Origin: a virus
DNA: 64,000 nucleotides
Strand: one strand, 5' to 3'
Virus record (IMG/VR): IMGVR_UViG_3300010885_011653
Location: 29,447 to 93,446 of that record
The translations under genes and the position numbers were made by a program. Numbering within the stretch: the stretch's first letter is position 1; each line of letters begins with the position of its first letter. Of the stretch, positions 51,497 through 60,700 are shown piece after piece. The notes beneath the pieces are model-generated. The model did no database searches. It was not told the DNA's origin and saw nothing but the letters and a program-made list of their open reading frames with translations.

Positions 51497-51505
51497 GTGT
51501 AAATA
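51497..51505 (+). promoter_or_regulatory. Late promoter-like octamer (GTGTAAATA)
   Basis: Weaker match to the late motif; predicted leader about 27 bases, containing the strong AAGGAG Shine-Dalgarno (51527-51532) of the acidic core gene. Confidence 0.4.
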
Positions 51506-51537
51506 AACTTACAAAGCCAACTTATTAAGGAGTTCTC

Positions 51538-52533
51538 ATGAACAAGTTTGAAAAACTAATTGAATACATCATTAACGATGAAGATCAAAAAGCTCGTGAA
51601 TTATTTCACGACATCGTAGTAGAAAAATCCCGCGACATTTATGAATCTATCATGGACGAAGAGTCTATGGAAGAAACAGTTGCTGGCGAGCAAGTAGAAG
51701 ACATGGTTGATGCGGTAGGTGAAGAAGAATCAACCATGGAAGCCGACGAAGACGGCGAAGAAGAATTTGACTTAGATGGAGAAGAAGACGGCGAAGTTGC
51801 TGGCGATTTCCCAGCTGACGGTGGCGAAGAGCCAGCAGGCGAAGAAGATCAGATCATGAACATCGATGCCAAGTTAGACGAGCTATTAGCTAAGTTTGAC
51901 GAAATCATGGGTGCTGATGACATGGGTGCCAACGACATGGGCGGTGATGACATGGACGATATGGGCGGTGATGACATGGGCGATGATATGGGCGCAGAAG
52001 AAGAGCCAGAAATGTTTGAAGCTAAAGCAACATCAGGTAAGTCTGGTAACCCGTTTGCTAAAGGTTCTGCAGTATCAGGCAAGAGTGGTTCAGCAGCTTC
52101 TGGTAAATCTGGTTCTGCCGCATCAGGTAAATCTGGTAAAAGTGGCAAGCCATTTGAAGGCCGCCAATCTGCAAGCGAACTAATGCGTGAATACGTTGAC
52201 AAGATTCAGGATATGAACTTGTTAGGTGCTAGCGAAGGCGATGCTGTTGGTGCAACAGGTAAGAAAACCAGCGTAAATGCCAAGTCTATTACTGGTCCCG
52301 GTGCTGACTTTGGTGGTAACGTTATTAAGCGCACTGGCGCAGACTGCGATACTCCAGATGGTACAAGTGCTCCAAGCGCAGACAAGCCAGAACAAATCAA
52401 ATCTGGTAACATCAATGTTCCAGGTGGAAAAGCTGGTAACTCGTTTAAAACTAAAGAAGCAGCTAAGTCAGGCGAAGGTCAAACTACCGATGGTAGCGTA
52501 CCTACAAACGACAAGAGCCCAGTTCGTAAATAA
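51538..52533 (+). CDS. Acidic prohead core/scaffold-like protein
   Basis: A 331-residue protein. Residues 1-40 are helical (FEKLIEYIINDEDQKARELF). Residues 40-160 are extremely acidic, with a DDMG/NDMGGDDMDDMGG repeat block. Residues 165-205 are repeated SGKSG units, and the C-terminal part is low-complexity. Such acidic core proteins are processed and lost from T4-like proheads, and this one lies between the 67-like gene and gp21. It may correspond in role to T4 gp68/IPIII-type internal proteins. The AAGGAG site is one of the best in the window, which fits high expression. Confidence 0.75.
   Translation: MNKFEKLIEYIINDEDQKARELFHDIVVEKSRDIYESIMDEESMEETVAGEQVEDMVDAVGEEESTMEADEDGEEEFDLDGEEDGEVAGDFPADGGEEPAGEEDQIMNIDAKLDELLAKFDEIMGADDMGANDMGGDDMDDMGGDDMGDDMGAEEEPEMFEAKATSGKSGNPFAKGSAVSGKSGSAASGKSGSAASGKSGKSGKPFEGRQSASELMREYVDKIQDMNLLGASEGDAVGATGKKTSVNAKSITGPGADFGGNVIKRTGADCDTPDGTSAPSADKPEQIKSGNINVPGGKAGNSFKTKEAAKSGEGQTTDGSVPTNDKSPVRK
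51911..52154 (+). repeat. Coding tandem repeats in acidic core gene
   Basis: Two adjacent repeat tracts: GATGACATGGGC-type units encoding DDMG/NDMGG (about 51911-52000) and TCAGGTAAATCTGGT-type units encoding SGKSG (about 52032-52154). Both keep the reading frame. Confidence 0.7.
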
Positions 52534-52546
52534 TTAGGAACTACAA

Positions 52547-53179
52547 ATGGCTTTGTACCTAAAAGAGAATCTTACATTTGATCGGGCAGGTTTGATTGTT
52601 GAATCTGTTGACGAAAACGGTAAGAAGACTCTAAAAATGGAAGGGATATTCATCGAAGGAGGCGTAAGAAACGCTAACGAACGTGTATATCCCGTTCATG
52701 AAATTGAAAAAGCAGTTAATGTTATTAACAAGCAAATCAATGAAGGGTACAGCGTTTTGGGAGAAGTAGATCACCCAGATGACCTAAAAATCAATTTAGA
52801 CCGTGTTAGCCACATGATTGAAAAAATGTGGATGGATGGACCAACAGGTCGTGGAAAATTAAAGGTATTGCCAACTCCAATGGGACAACTAGTAGAAGCC
52901 ATGATTACATCAGGCGTTAAACTAGGTGTTAGTTCACGTGGATCTGGTAATGTTAATGAAGGAAGTGGACACGTTAGCGATTTTGAAATCGTTACCGTTG
53001 ACATCGTAGCACAACCTAGTGCTCCTCATGCATATCCTAAAGCCATTTACGAAGGGCTTATGAACATGCGTGGTGGTGCTAAGGTATTTGAAACGGCACG
53101 TGAAGCCGCTCAAGATCAAAAAGTACAGAAGTACCTGAAAGAAGGCATTGCTGCCTTGATCAAAGATTTAAAATTATAG
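52547..53179 (+). CDS. 21: Prohead core protease gp21-like
   Basis: A 210-residue serine protease of the herpesvirus-assemblin-like prohead-protease family (U9/S77). Motifs: GEVDHPDD containing the catalytic His, and KLGVSSRGSGNVNEG containing the catalytic Ser. The segments NANERVYPVHEIEKAV and DFEIVTVDIVAQPSAP are characteristic of gp21. It cleaves scaffold and core proteins and the N-terminus of gp23 after an (L/I)xE sequence during head maturation. T4 gp21 is 212 residues. AGGAA lies before the ATG. Confidence 0.93.
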   Translation: MALYLKENLTFDRAGLIVESVDENGKKTLKMEGIFIEGGVRNANERVYPVHEIEKAVNVINKQINEGYSVLGEVDHPDDLKINLDRVSHMIEKMWMDGPTGRGKLKVLPTPMGQLVEAMITSGVKLGVSSRGSGNVNEGSGHVSDFEIVTVDIVAQPSAPHAYPKAIYEGLMNMRGGAKVFETAREAAQDQKVQKYLKEGIAALIKDLKL

Positions 53180-53191
53180 GAGAAATATCCA

Positions 53192-54307
53192 ATGTTAGAT
53201 GCTAACAAACCATTGTTGGATAACGGAATTATTAACGAAGAAACTCGTACTGCTATTGCTGAAGCATGGGAAACCAGAATTGTTGAAGCAAAAGAACAGG
53301 TACGTGCAGAACTACGTGAAGAATTTGCACAACGTTATTCACATGACAAACAAGTTATGGTTGAAGCTCTTGACAAAATGGTTACCGAGTCTCTCACTGC
53401 TGAACTTCAAGAGTTTGCAGACGAAAAACAAAAATTAGCTGAAGACCGTGTTAAGTTTAAACAACACATGTCAGAAAGCGCAGGCAAGTTCAACGACTTC
53501 ATGGTTGCAAAACTAAGTGAAGAAATTAAAGAACTTCGTGCAGATCGTAAAGTATACGAGCAAGCGATTGCTAAGTTAGAAAACTTTACTATCCGTGCTT
53601 TAGCAGAAGAAATCAAAGAGTTTGAAGCAGACAAGAAAGCCGTAGTGGAAACTAAGGTTCGTTTGGTTGCTGAAGGTAAAGCTAAACTAGCCGAACTACA
53701 AGCTAAATTTGTTGCTCAATCTGCTGCCGCAGTTAAAGAGGCTGTTACCAGTTCGTTAGAGTCAGAGTTGACTCAACTAAAAGAAGATATCCAAATTGCT
53801 CGCGAGAACATGTTTGGTCGTCGTCTATTCGAAGCATTCGCAAGCGAATTTGCAGGTACTCACTTAAATGAGAACAAGCAGATCCGTGAGTTACAAGCTA
53901 CTGTAAGTACTGTAACCGCTAAACTTTCTGAAGCAGTTCATAAAGTTGAAGAAAAGAAAGCTCTAGTTGAATCAAAAGAAACAGAAATCAAGATTATCAA
54001 AGAGTCAGCAGAACGCAAGGAACGTCTTGCAGAAATGTTGAAGCCTTTGAATAAAGAGAAGTCGGCAATTATGCGTGACTTACTCGAAAGTGTGCAAACT
54101 GATAAACTTCAGAATGCATATGAAAAGTATCTACCAGCAGTTCTAAACAACTCATCGGTTACTACACCAGCCCCAAAAGCTAGCGTTTTGACAGAGAGCC
54201 GTAAAGAAGTTACTGGCGATAAAACTGCTAAAACTGCCGTTAAATCCACACAGACAGAGTCATTGAACAATGTCTATGAGATCAAACGTTTAGCAGGGCT
54301 TAAATAA
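53192..54307 (+). CDS. 22: Prohead core scaffold gp22-like
   Basis: A 371-residue, almost wholly helical, charged protein: coiled-coil-like repeats such as ELQEFADEKQKLAEDRVKF, EEIKELRADRKVYEQAIAKL and EEIKEFEADKKAVVETKVRL. Position between gp21 and gp23 and length identify it as the main scaffold protein gp22, which fills the prohead and is later degraded by gp21. The ends (YEIKRLAGLK) are conserved in T4-like relatives. AGGAGAAAT precedes the start. Confidence 0.9.
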   Translation: MLDANKPLLDNGIINEETRTAIAEAWETRIVEAKEQVRAELREEFAQRYSHDKQVMVEALDKMVTESLTAELQEFADEKQKLAEDRVKFKQHMSESAGKFNDFMVAKLSEEIKELRADRKVYEQAIAKLENFTIRALAEEIKEFEADKKAVVETKVRLVAEGKAKLAELQAKFVAQSAAAVKEAVTSSLESELTQLKEDIQIARENMFGRRLFEAFASEFAGTHLNENKQIRELQATVSTVTAKLSEAVHKVEEKKALVESKETEIKIIKESAERKERLAEMLKPLNKEKSAIMRDLLESVQTDKLQNAYEKYLPAVLNNSSVTTPAPKASVLTESRKEVTGDKTAKTAVKSTQTESLNNVYEIKRLAGLK

Positions 54308-54331
54308 ACCCTAAAAGGAAAAGGAAATATC

Positions 54332-55510
54332 ATGACACAAGCATTATTAGAAAGCCGTTGGGGCGAAACCAAAGATGCCCTGCTAGAAGGCTTACAAGGT
54401 TCTAAGCGCACCACAATGGGTGTAATCTTAGAAAACACTCGCAAGATGTTGGCAGAAAATGCAACTGGCGGTGCAACACAAGCTGGTAACGTAGCTACAC
54501 TTAACCGTGTAATTCTACCTGTTATCCGTCGCGTTATGCCTACAGTTATTGCTAACGAAATCGTTGGTGTACAACCAATGACAGGTCCAGTAGCTCAGAT
54601 CCACACATTACGTGTACGTTATGCTGATTCAGTAACTGATTCAAGCTCATACGGTACAAGTACTACAGCTGGTGACGAGGCATTGAGCCCATTCAAGATT
54701 GCTGTTGCTTACTCAGGTAGCGCAACAACAGGTCAAGCTACAAGCACATCTACACTTGAAGGTGTTGCAGGTAACAAGATCAACGTTCAAATCTTGAAAC
54801 AAGTAGTAGAAGCTAAGACACGTAAGTTGTCAGCTCGTTGGACATTTGAAGCCGCTCAAGACGCACAGTCTATGCACGGTTTGGATGTTGAAGCTGAGAT
54901 CATGGCTGCTTTAGCACAAGAAATTACAGTTGAGATTGATCAAGAGATCCTAGGTTCACTACGTGCTCTTGCCGCAACTGACTATGCATACGATCAAGCA
55001 TCTGTATCAGGTACAGCTACATTCGTTGGTGACGAGCATGCCGCTTTGGCAGTTCTAATCAATCGTACAGCTAACTTGATCGCTCAACGTACACGTCGTG
55101 GCGCTGGTAACTGGGCTGTTGTTTCTCCAGCTAGTTTAACAGTTCTACAAAGTGCTACAACAAGCGCATTTGCTCGTACAACAGAAGGTACATTCGAAGC
55201 TCCTACAAACACCAAGTTTGTTGGTACATTGAACGGTGCAATGAAGGTTTATGTTGACGGTTATGCAAACGACAGCCAATCAGTTCTAGTTGGTTATAAA
55301 GGTTCTAGCGAGGCTGATGCAGCCGCGTTCTATTGCCCATATATCCCTCTAATGAGCTCTGGTGTTGTTCTTGATCCAAGCACATTCGAACCAGTAGTTT
55401 CGTTTATGACACGTTATGGTTACGTGGAATTGACAAACACAGCGTCATCTTTAGGTAACGCCGGTGACTACGTTGGTGAGATCAGTGTATCGAACTTATC
55501 TTTCCAATAA
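54332..55510 (+). CDS. 23: Major capsid protein gp23-like
   Basis: A 392-residue capsid protein with diagnostic gp23 segments RVILPVIRRVMPTVIANEIV, VQPMTGPVAQIHTLRVRYAD and PYIPLMSSGVVLDPSTFEPV, followed by SFMTRYGYVELTN. The sequence KMLAEN (LAE, ending at residue 42) fits the (L/I)xE site where gp21 removes the N-terminal propeptide. It is shorter than T4 gp23 (521), as is common for the marine T4 groups. A strong terminator follows (55576-55601), limiting transcription beyond this highly expressed gene. Confidence 0.95.
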   Translation: MTQALLESRWGETKDALLEGLQGSKRTTMGVILENTRKMLAENATGGATQAGNVATLNRVILPVIRRVMPTVIANEIVGVQPMTGPVAQIHTLRVRYADSVTDSSSYGTSTTAGDEALSPFKIAVAYSGSATTGQATSTSTLEGVAGNKINVQILKQVVEAKTRKLSARWTFEAAQDAQSMHGLDVEAEIMAALAQEITVEIDQEILGSLRALAATDYAYDQASVSGTATFVGDEHAALAVLINRTANLIAQRTRRGAGNWAVVSPASLTVLQSATTSAFARTTEGTFEAPTNTKFVGTLNGAMKVYVDGYANDSQSVLVGYKGSSEADAAAFYCPYIPLMSSGVVLDPSTFEPVVSFMTRYGYVELTNTASSLGNAGDYVGEISVSNLSFQ

Positions 55511-55575
55511 TCAAGACAGAACTTGATTTAACGAAAGTTAAAACCAAAATCAACCCAGGGATGGGAAGGCAGGAA

Positions 55576-55601
55576 AGCACACCTATTAGGTGTGCTTTTT
55601 T
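55576..55601 (+). terminator. Terminator after gp23
   Basis: Perfect 9-bp stem AGCACACCT/AGGTGTGCT with an ATT loop, followed by six T residues. Confidence 0.9.
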
Positions 55602-55612
55602 GTTGACTGTAG

Positions 55613-55621
55613 CATAAATAG
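55613..55621 (+). promoter_or_regulatory. Late promoter-like octamer (CATAAATAG)
   Basis: Immediately downstream of the gp23 terminator; predicted leader about 72 bases to the next structural gene. Confidence 0.5.
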
Positions 55622-55698
55622 TATTGTTCGCTTGTAATGAGTAACTCTCGGAGCACCACTTCGGGTAGCCTAGAACGCTATTTAAAGGAGAAAATAAA

Positions 55699-56349
55699 AT
55701 GGCAAAATTAAAAATTACAAACACAGATTCAAGCGGTCAAATTCATGATCGTTACACAAGTCAACAGTATATCAACGGTGCATACGTTGGTGGCACAGGT
55801 GGCTCAACAAGTCAAATTGGCAGTCAAATTCAAGGTCAGGTGTTTGTTCCTGGCGGTAGCTCAACAACAGGTTCTATCCTGGCACAAAAAGGTCGTAAGG
55901 CTTTCCGTGTTACTGATGGCACAAATACCGGTGAGTGCAGTTTAGTAAACAGCGCAAGTCCAACATCGGGTCAAATGAATATTCTAGTAACATTGAATAA
56001 TTCAACAGCGGCTATTGCGGCAGCTAACGTAGCTGGTGGCGCAACAAGCACAACAGTTACATTTTCAAGTGTAACTGGTCCAGTGTCTCTTCCACGTGTA
56101 GGCGACTATTTAAATTTTGGTACCGCACCAAGTGGTAATATTACCGGATTTGCTCAAGTTACTGCAATGAGCGGTAGTACAGCAACTATTACTACTACTG
56201 GTAACGTTTCTGCATCTAGTGTATCAACTGGCGTCTGCACATACGCTAGCCGTATCAGCAACAAGTTTGTACATGACTATAGTGTTACTAAATACCGTTA
56301 TCATTTAGCAACACCCGATAGCACATTTGTTCAAGTTCAATACGCTTAA
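55699..56349 (+). CDS. Small virion structural protein downstream of gp23
   Basis: A 216-residue protein with MAKLKITNTDSSGQIHDRYT, a QKGRKAFRVTDGTNTGECSL core and a C-terminus ISNKFVHDYSVTKYRYHLAT. Proteins of this type follow structural genes in many T4-like cyanophages and are reported among virion proteins, though without a defined role. The middle (Ala/Thr/Ser/Gly-rich) looks beta-stranded. AAAGGAG lies before the ATG and its own late promoter and terminator make it a single-gene unit. Possibly a head decoration or neck protein. Confidence 0.65.
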   Translation: MAKLKITNTDSSGQIHDRYTSQQYINGAYVGGTGGSTSQIGSQIQGQVFVPGGSSTTGSILAQKGRKAFRVTDGTNTGECSLVNSASPTSGQMNILVTLNNSTAAIAAANVAGGATSTTVTFSSVTGPVSLPRVGDYLNFGTAPSGNITGFAQVTAMSGSTATITTTGNVSASSVSTGVCTYASRISNKFVHDYSVTKYRYHLATPDSTFVQVQYA

Positions 56350-56370
56350 TTTAACCTAAGCAAAATCAAA

Positions 56371-56392
56371 AAGCGGCTTCGGCCGCTTTTTT
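56371..56392 (+). terminator. Terminator after 55699 gene
   Basis: Stem AAGCGGC/GCCGCTT with a TTCG tetraloop, followed by a T-run to 56392. Confidence 0.9.
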
Positions 56393-56416
56393 ATTGAAAC
56401 CGCTATTTTATATAAA

Positions 56417-56425
56417 GATAAATAC
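56417..56425 (+). promoter_or_regulatory. Late promoter-like octamer (GATAAATAC)
   Basis: Identical to the element before gp6; 20 bases before ATG 56446, with TAAGG between. It would drive the second fibre cluster. Confidence 0.6.
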
Positions 56426-56445
56426 TACTAAATTAAGGTTTTGTA

Positions 56446-56973
56446 ATGTCTACTGTAAAGAATATACCGGAACTATATACCGTTAACGTGCCTCAAATGA
56501 CTGTTAACGGTAATTTAACGGTTACTGGAAATAGTACCAACGTATACACTGATAATCTTAGCGTGGCTGACAATATCGTCACAATCAATGCCGGTGAAGC
56601 AGGTGCTGGTGTTAGCTTGGTTTATGCTGGACTTGAAGTAGATAGAGGTAGTTTAGCAAACGTACAATTACGATGGGACGAAACCTACGATCGTTGGCAA
56701 CTTAGCAATGATGGAACTACATACGCAAACATATCCACTACCAGTGGATCTGGTAGTGCATTAACAGCAGTAGTACAAGATACCGCCCCGGTACTTGGTG
56801 GCAATTTAGATATAACAGGCCGTACAATTTATAGCAGTAACGGTAGTGTACAAATTTTTGCCAATGCTGCCAGCAGTGGTGGATCGGGGGTGTACGTAAC
56901 CAACACAGACACAACAGGAGCCGAATTGGTTACTAAAGCCAAAGCGGTTGCTTATAGCATTGTATTCGGATAG
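56446..56973 (+). CDS. Tail-fibre-related structural protein
   Basis: A 175-residue protein with fibre-like beta segments: VNVPQMTVNGNLTVTGNSTN, then VYTDNLSVADNIVTINAG and LRWDETYDRWQLSNDGTTYA. The first segments match the 'TVNGNLTVTGN' repeats common in T4-like marine phage fibres and also found in the large fibres of this window. No catalytic motif. First gene of the plus-strand fibre cluster, probably a short fibre or collar component. Confidence 0.65.
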   Translation: MSTVKNIPELYTVNVPQMTVNGNLTVTGNSTNVYTDNLSVADNIVTINAGEAGAGVSLVYAGLEVDRGSLANVQLRWDETYDRWQLSNDGTTYANISTTSGSGSALTAVVQDTAPVLGGNLDITGRTIYSSNGSVQIFANAASSGGSGVYVTNTDTTGAELVTKAKAVAYSIVFG

Positions 56974-56981
56974 GAACAAAA

Positions 56982-57296
56982 ATGGCAATTAATAACGTAG
57001 CACTAACAACTACCGCGGCAAACATATTTGTCAATACATCCGGTACTAGTGCAATCACCACAATTCATTTGTGCAATTATTCTTCAGGTGCAGTAACAGC
57101 AAATATCTATGCTGTGCCAGCCGGTAGTATTGCAGGATCAAGTACTATCATTTATAGTAACGTTACTATTACCAGTGACAACACATTAATTATTAATGCT
57201 GAAAAATTTATTTTAGGATCAGCGGGCGACAGAATTATGGCCAATGTTAGCGCAAACAGTACAACAACAGCTACAGTAAGCTCAATTGGAATTTAA
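56982..57296 (+). CDS. Small beta-rich structural protein
   Basis: A 104-residue protein (MAINNVALTTTAANIFVNTS) rich in Thr, Ser, Asn and Ile. It has an ITTIHLCNYSSGAVTANIY segment and a TLIINAEKFILGSAGDRIM segment resembling a small beta sandwich. It is encoded 8 bases after the previous gene and 2 before the next, inside the fibre cluster. Unknown function; a small tail or fibre subunit is likely. Confidence 0.6.
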   Translation: MAINNVALTTTAANIFVNTSGTSAITTIHLCNYSSGAVTANIYAVPAGSIAGSSTIIYSNVTITSDNTLIINAEKFILGSAGDRIMANVSANSTTTATVSSIGI

Positions 57297-57298
57297 CA

Positions 57299-57727
57299 AT
57301 GGCTAGATTTTTAAAGAATCCAGACTTGGCACCAGGTAGCTTAGCCGCTAGACTGCCAATTACTACCAGCTCACTTAGTGATGCTCCGGTTACCGGTCTA
57401 ATCAGATTCAACAGCACCAACAACAGAATTGAATTTTATTATAATGGTGCTTGGAATCAAGTGGCCAAGATTGGTACAGTTCCTTTAGTAGTTGACTCAT
57501 TCCAAGGCAACGGAACAAACACAGACTTTACAATGACACAAGTTGAAAGCGAAGCAAAATCAATTGCAGTATTCATTGGCGGCGTTTATCAACAACCAAA
57601 TATTAATTATACTGTAAATAGCACAACGACAATTACATTTACGTCGGCACCTCCTTTGTATGTGGGCTCAAGTCCTGTACAGGTTAATGTAATACACAAT
57701 CTCAACAGCACTAACGCAACGGCATAG
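57299..57727 (+). CDS. Fibre-associated structural protein
   Basis: A 142-residue protein. The N-terminus (SDAPVTGLIRFNSTNNRIEF, then YYNGAWNQVAKIG) resembles the display module of fibre genes. The C-terminal half has the widespread fibre motif SIAVFIGGVYQQPNINYTVN followed by TTITFTSAPP. A related motif (INGIIQRPTVAYIVNTNQIT) recurs in the 61107 fibre. Probably a small fibre-tip or adaptor protein. Translationally coupled to its neighbours by spacing of 2 and 8 bases. Confidence 0.65.
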   Translation: MARFLKNPDLAPGSLAARLPITTSSLSDAPVTGLIRFNSTNNRIEFYYNGAWNQVAKIGTVPLVVDSFQGNGTNTDFTMTQVESEAKSIAVFIGGVYQQPNINYTVNSTTTITFTSAPPLYVGSSPVQVNVIHNLNSTNATA

Positions 57728-57735
57728 GAGACAGA

Positions 57736-60700
57736 ATGGCAATTGCACGTATAACAGGACCAATGCTACAAACTGACCTAGAACGTCAGGGTGTAAATCT
57801 TTCAATTGATGGTAACCTAGTATACGCTGATGTATCTAATCGTCGTGTTGGTATTGGTAATACAAGTCCTCAATACACATTAGATGTCAACGGCAATGCA
57901 CACATTGGTAATCTTTGGGTATTAGGCAACACTATTAGCAGTGACACAGGCAAGGTTAATTTAGGTAGTGCAACCAATCTTGTAATCACCGGCGGACAAT
58001 CTAATTATATTTTAACCACAGACGGCGCAGGCAATCCAACTTGGGCAAACATCAGCGCACTACAAGCCAATGTTGGTGTTGATGGTACAAGTATTATTTT
58101 AGGCACACCAACTGACGGTAGCTTAACAGCTAATGCCGCATACGATGGGTGGAGCTCAACTACTACATTAACCAATGCCATTGATAACCTAAACCAAGTA
58201 GCACTAAATCTTGGACAAGGTACCTTTGTTGGTAATGTACAATTTACTGCTAATTCAACATCTGGCGCAAGTCCCAAGACTATTTTGTTTACTGGTACAG
58301 CCAGTGGTAATCCAAATGTTTACTATTGGGATTTTGGGGATGGGAATACCACAACAGGTAGCAGTTCAGTATCTCATACCTACGCCAATGTAAGCGGTGG
58401 AACATTTACAGTTTATTATCGTGCATCAAATAGTTCTGGTACTTGGTCTGGCAATGCTGCCAGTGGTGCAATTGGTAGTGTGGATGATTTCACTCGCACT
58501 AACTATGTTGTGTTATATACACCAAATCCAATTCCATCTTTTACTTCTAATGCTACTTCTCTAAACACCGGCGGTGCAGTACTATTAACAGACTCTAGCC
58601 AATACGAAACTGACTATTCAGTATATTGGGGTGATGGCACTAAGACTATTAGTTCAACTGCCGGCGGTACACAAAAACACACATACACTAATGCAGCCGG
58701 TGACGCAACCTATAGTATTATACTACAGGCTAATAGTACCACAGCTGGCCCAAGCAACGTATCAGTAAACAGCGCAAGTACTACAACCAAAGTTTACAGT
58801 ACACATACTCCTTTATTCTCAGCTAATACTACAAGAGTGGTTAACTGGGAATCAAACGGTGGGGGCCTAGTTCGTTATACTAACAGCACAACCAGTGCCC
58901 CGGGGAGTGCTGCCACATTTGGCGCACAACAAGTTTACCAATATTGGTGGAGTGATAGTACAGCCAATACCAACGTGGCCATTGGTGTAGGCACAACCGG
59001 GTCTGGTGACACAGGCCAATATTTAGATCATACCTATGCCCTAAGTACAGCAAATCAAGCCGCAGGTACAACCATCACTTACGATACACAGTTAAGAATA
59101 TTTAACGGACATACAACAAGCCCATTTAGCAGTACCAACGTAAGTGTTATTGTTGAGCCAAGTGTTCGTAGTAATATTACTGCTCGTGCCAATGTGGTTA
59201 GCGATGCCACAGGAGATAATGGTCTGAGTGGATATATCTTTACAGACTATAACGGATACGATCGCGCACTATTTACATATAACACAGCCGCTCAAAACTC
59301 TACAGTATATAACTGGGGGTGGGGCGATGGCACAGCATCTGGTAATATTACCACAGGTGTTGGTACAACATCTGCTAACATTACATACGCTTATGCTTCA
59401 ACTGGAACTAAAACAGCTAACCTAACAGTTTATGGCACCCCCGGAACTATTGCACAAAGTAATAGCAAATCAGTAACAATCACAATTAAGAGTAATCCTA
59501 CAGCACCCGGTAACCTAATCGCCAAGACATTGTCAATGAGTAGTGCCAGCCAAGGTACAGCTCCATATATGGCAGTAAGTGCAACAGATAACACAGCAGG
59601 AAATATTGCATCAGCTGGTACAGCAGTTACACGTTATATAAGCACTACACCTTTGGTATCTGGTACTGTTACACAAGCTAACAGTTCAACATCAGGAACA
59701 TTGACCGCGGTTATCAACGGTACAGGCGATGGCAACGTAGCATTTAGTACCAGCACCAATGCCAGTGGCACATATACCAGTTTGATAGTTGATGTTGATG
59801 CTGATGCCCATTCAGCAATTAGTGGAACATACCCAACTGGATTCTATAAAGTATTCAGTGCTCATACCAGCAAAGCCTTAACTGGATTTGGTCTAGGTTA
59901 TAACGATATTAATCTAAATCACAGCGCAGCCGGCAAAACTAATAACGTGGGCTTTGTTAAAGATGATGTTACTGGTGTACCGGTTGTGGTAACATCCGGT
60001 GTTACAGTTTCAAACGTATCAGCTACAACCATTCGTTACATATCTAGTATTCCATATTACCAAGCTGGTGGTAATATTGTAGTACAAGGTTTGCAGGCTT
60101 ACAGCTGGATTGGACAAACATATCAAAATACTACTACTCCGGTAACCATGTGGGCCAACACTACTTTAGCTGAAGGTCGTTCTGGTACACTATATGCCAA
60201 TGTAACTAAAACCTACGCACAAATTGATGGTGCAACAACATTCTTAAGTGGTGGCATACCAAAAGCCAACACCGGCAATGTGATTACAAACAGTTATACA
60301 TTTGGTAACTTATACATTAACGGTATTGGTGATACAAGTGTAGCCGCAGTCGGTAACGCCAACGTGACTATTAGTAGTGTTAACGGTGTAAACACATCGG
60401 TGTCGCTACCAAAATTCTTAAACGTATACAGTTCTGCTCTCAGTGGATTTGATGAAACAAGTATTTCTTGCAGTTCAAGTTTAGGCGGCACATACACCGA
60501 CGTAGCTAAACGTATTAAGATTAGCGGAGCAACAGGCGACAACCCAACCTATAGTAATAGTACCAACTACTATACAACTTATGCTTGGACAGGTAGTCAA
60601 ACTATTGCGGCAACAGACGAAGCAGTGGTTCGTTGGGGCAACTTAAAAGTAAATACCACAAACTACAGTACCAGTTACTTGCCAATTGGTCCAGACTTAG

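Noticed and set aside
54299-54310. TTAAATAAA before gp23 as a late promoter
   Set aside because: It overlaps the gp22 stop codon and matches the motif less well than the other sites, so I did not list it as a feature.
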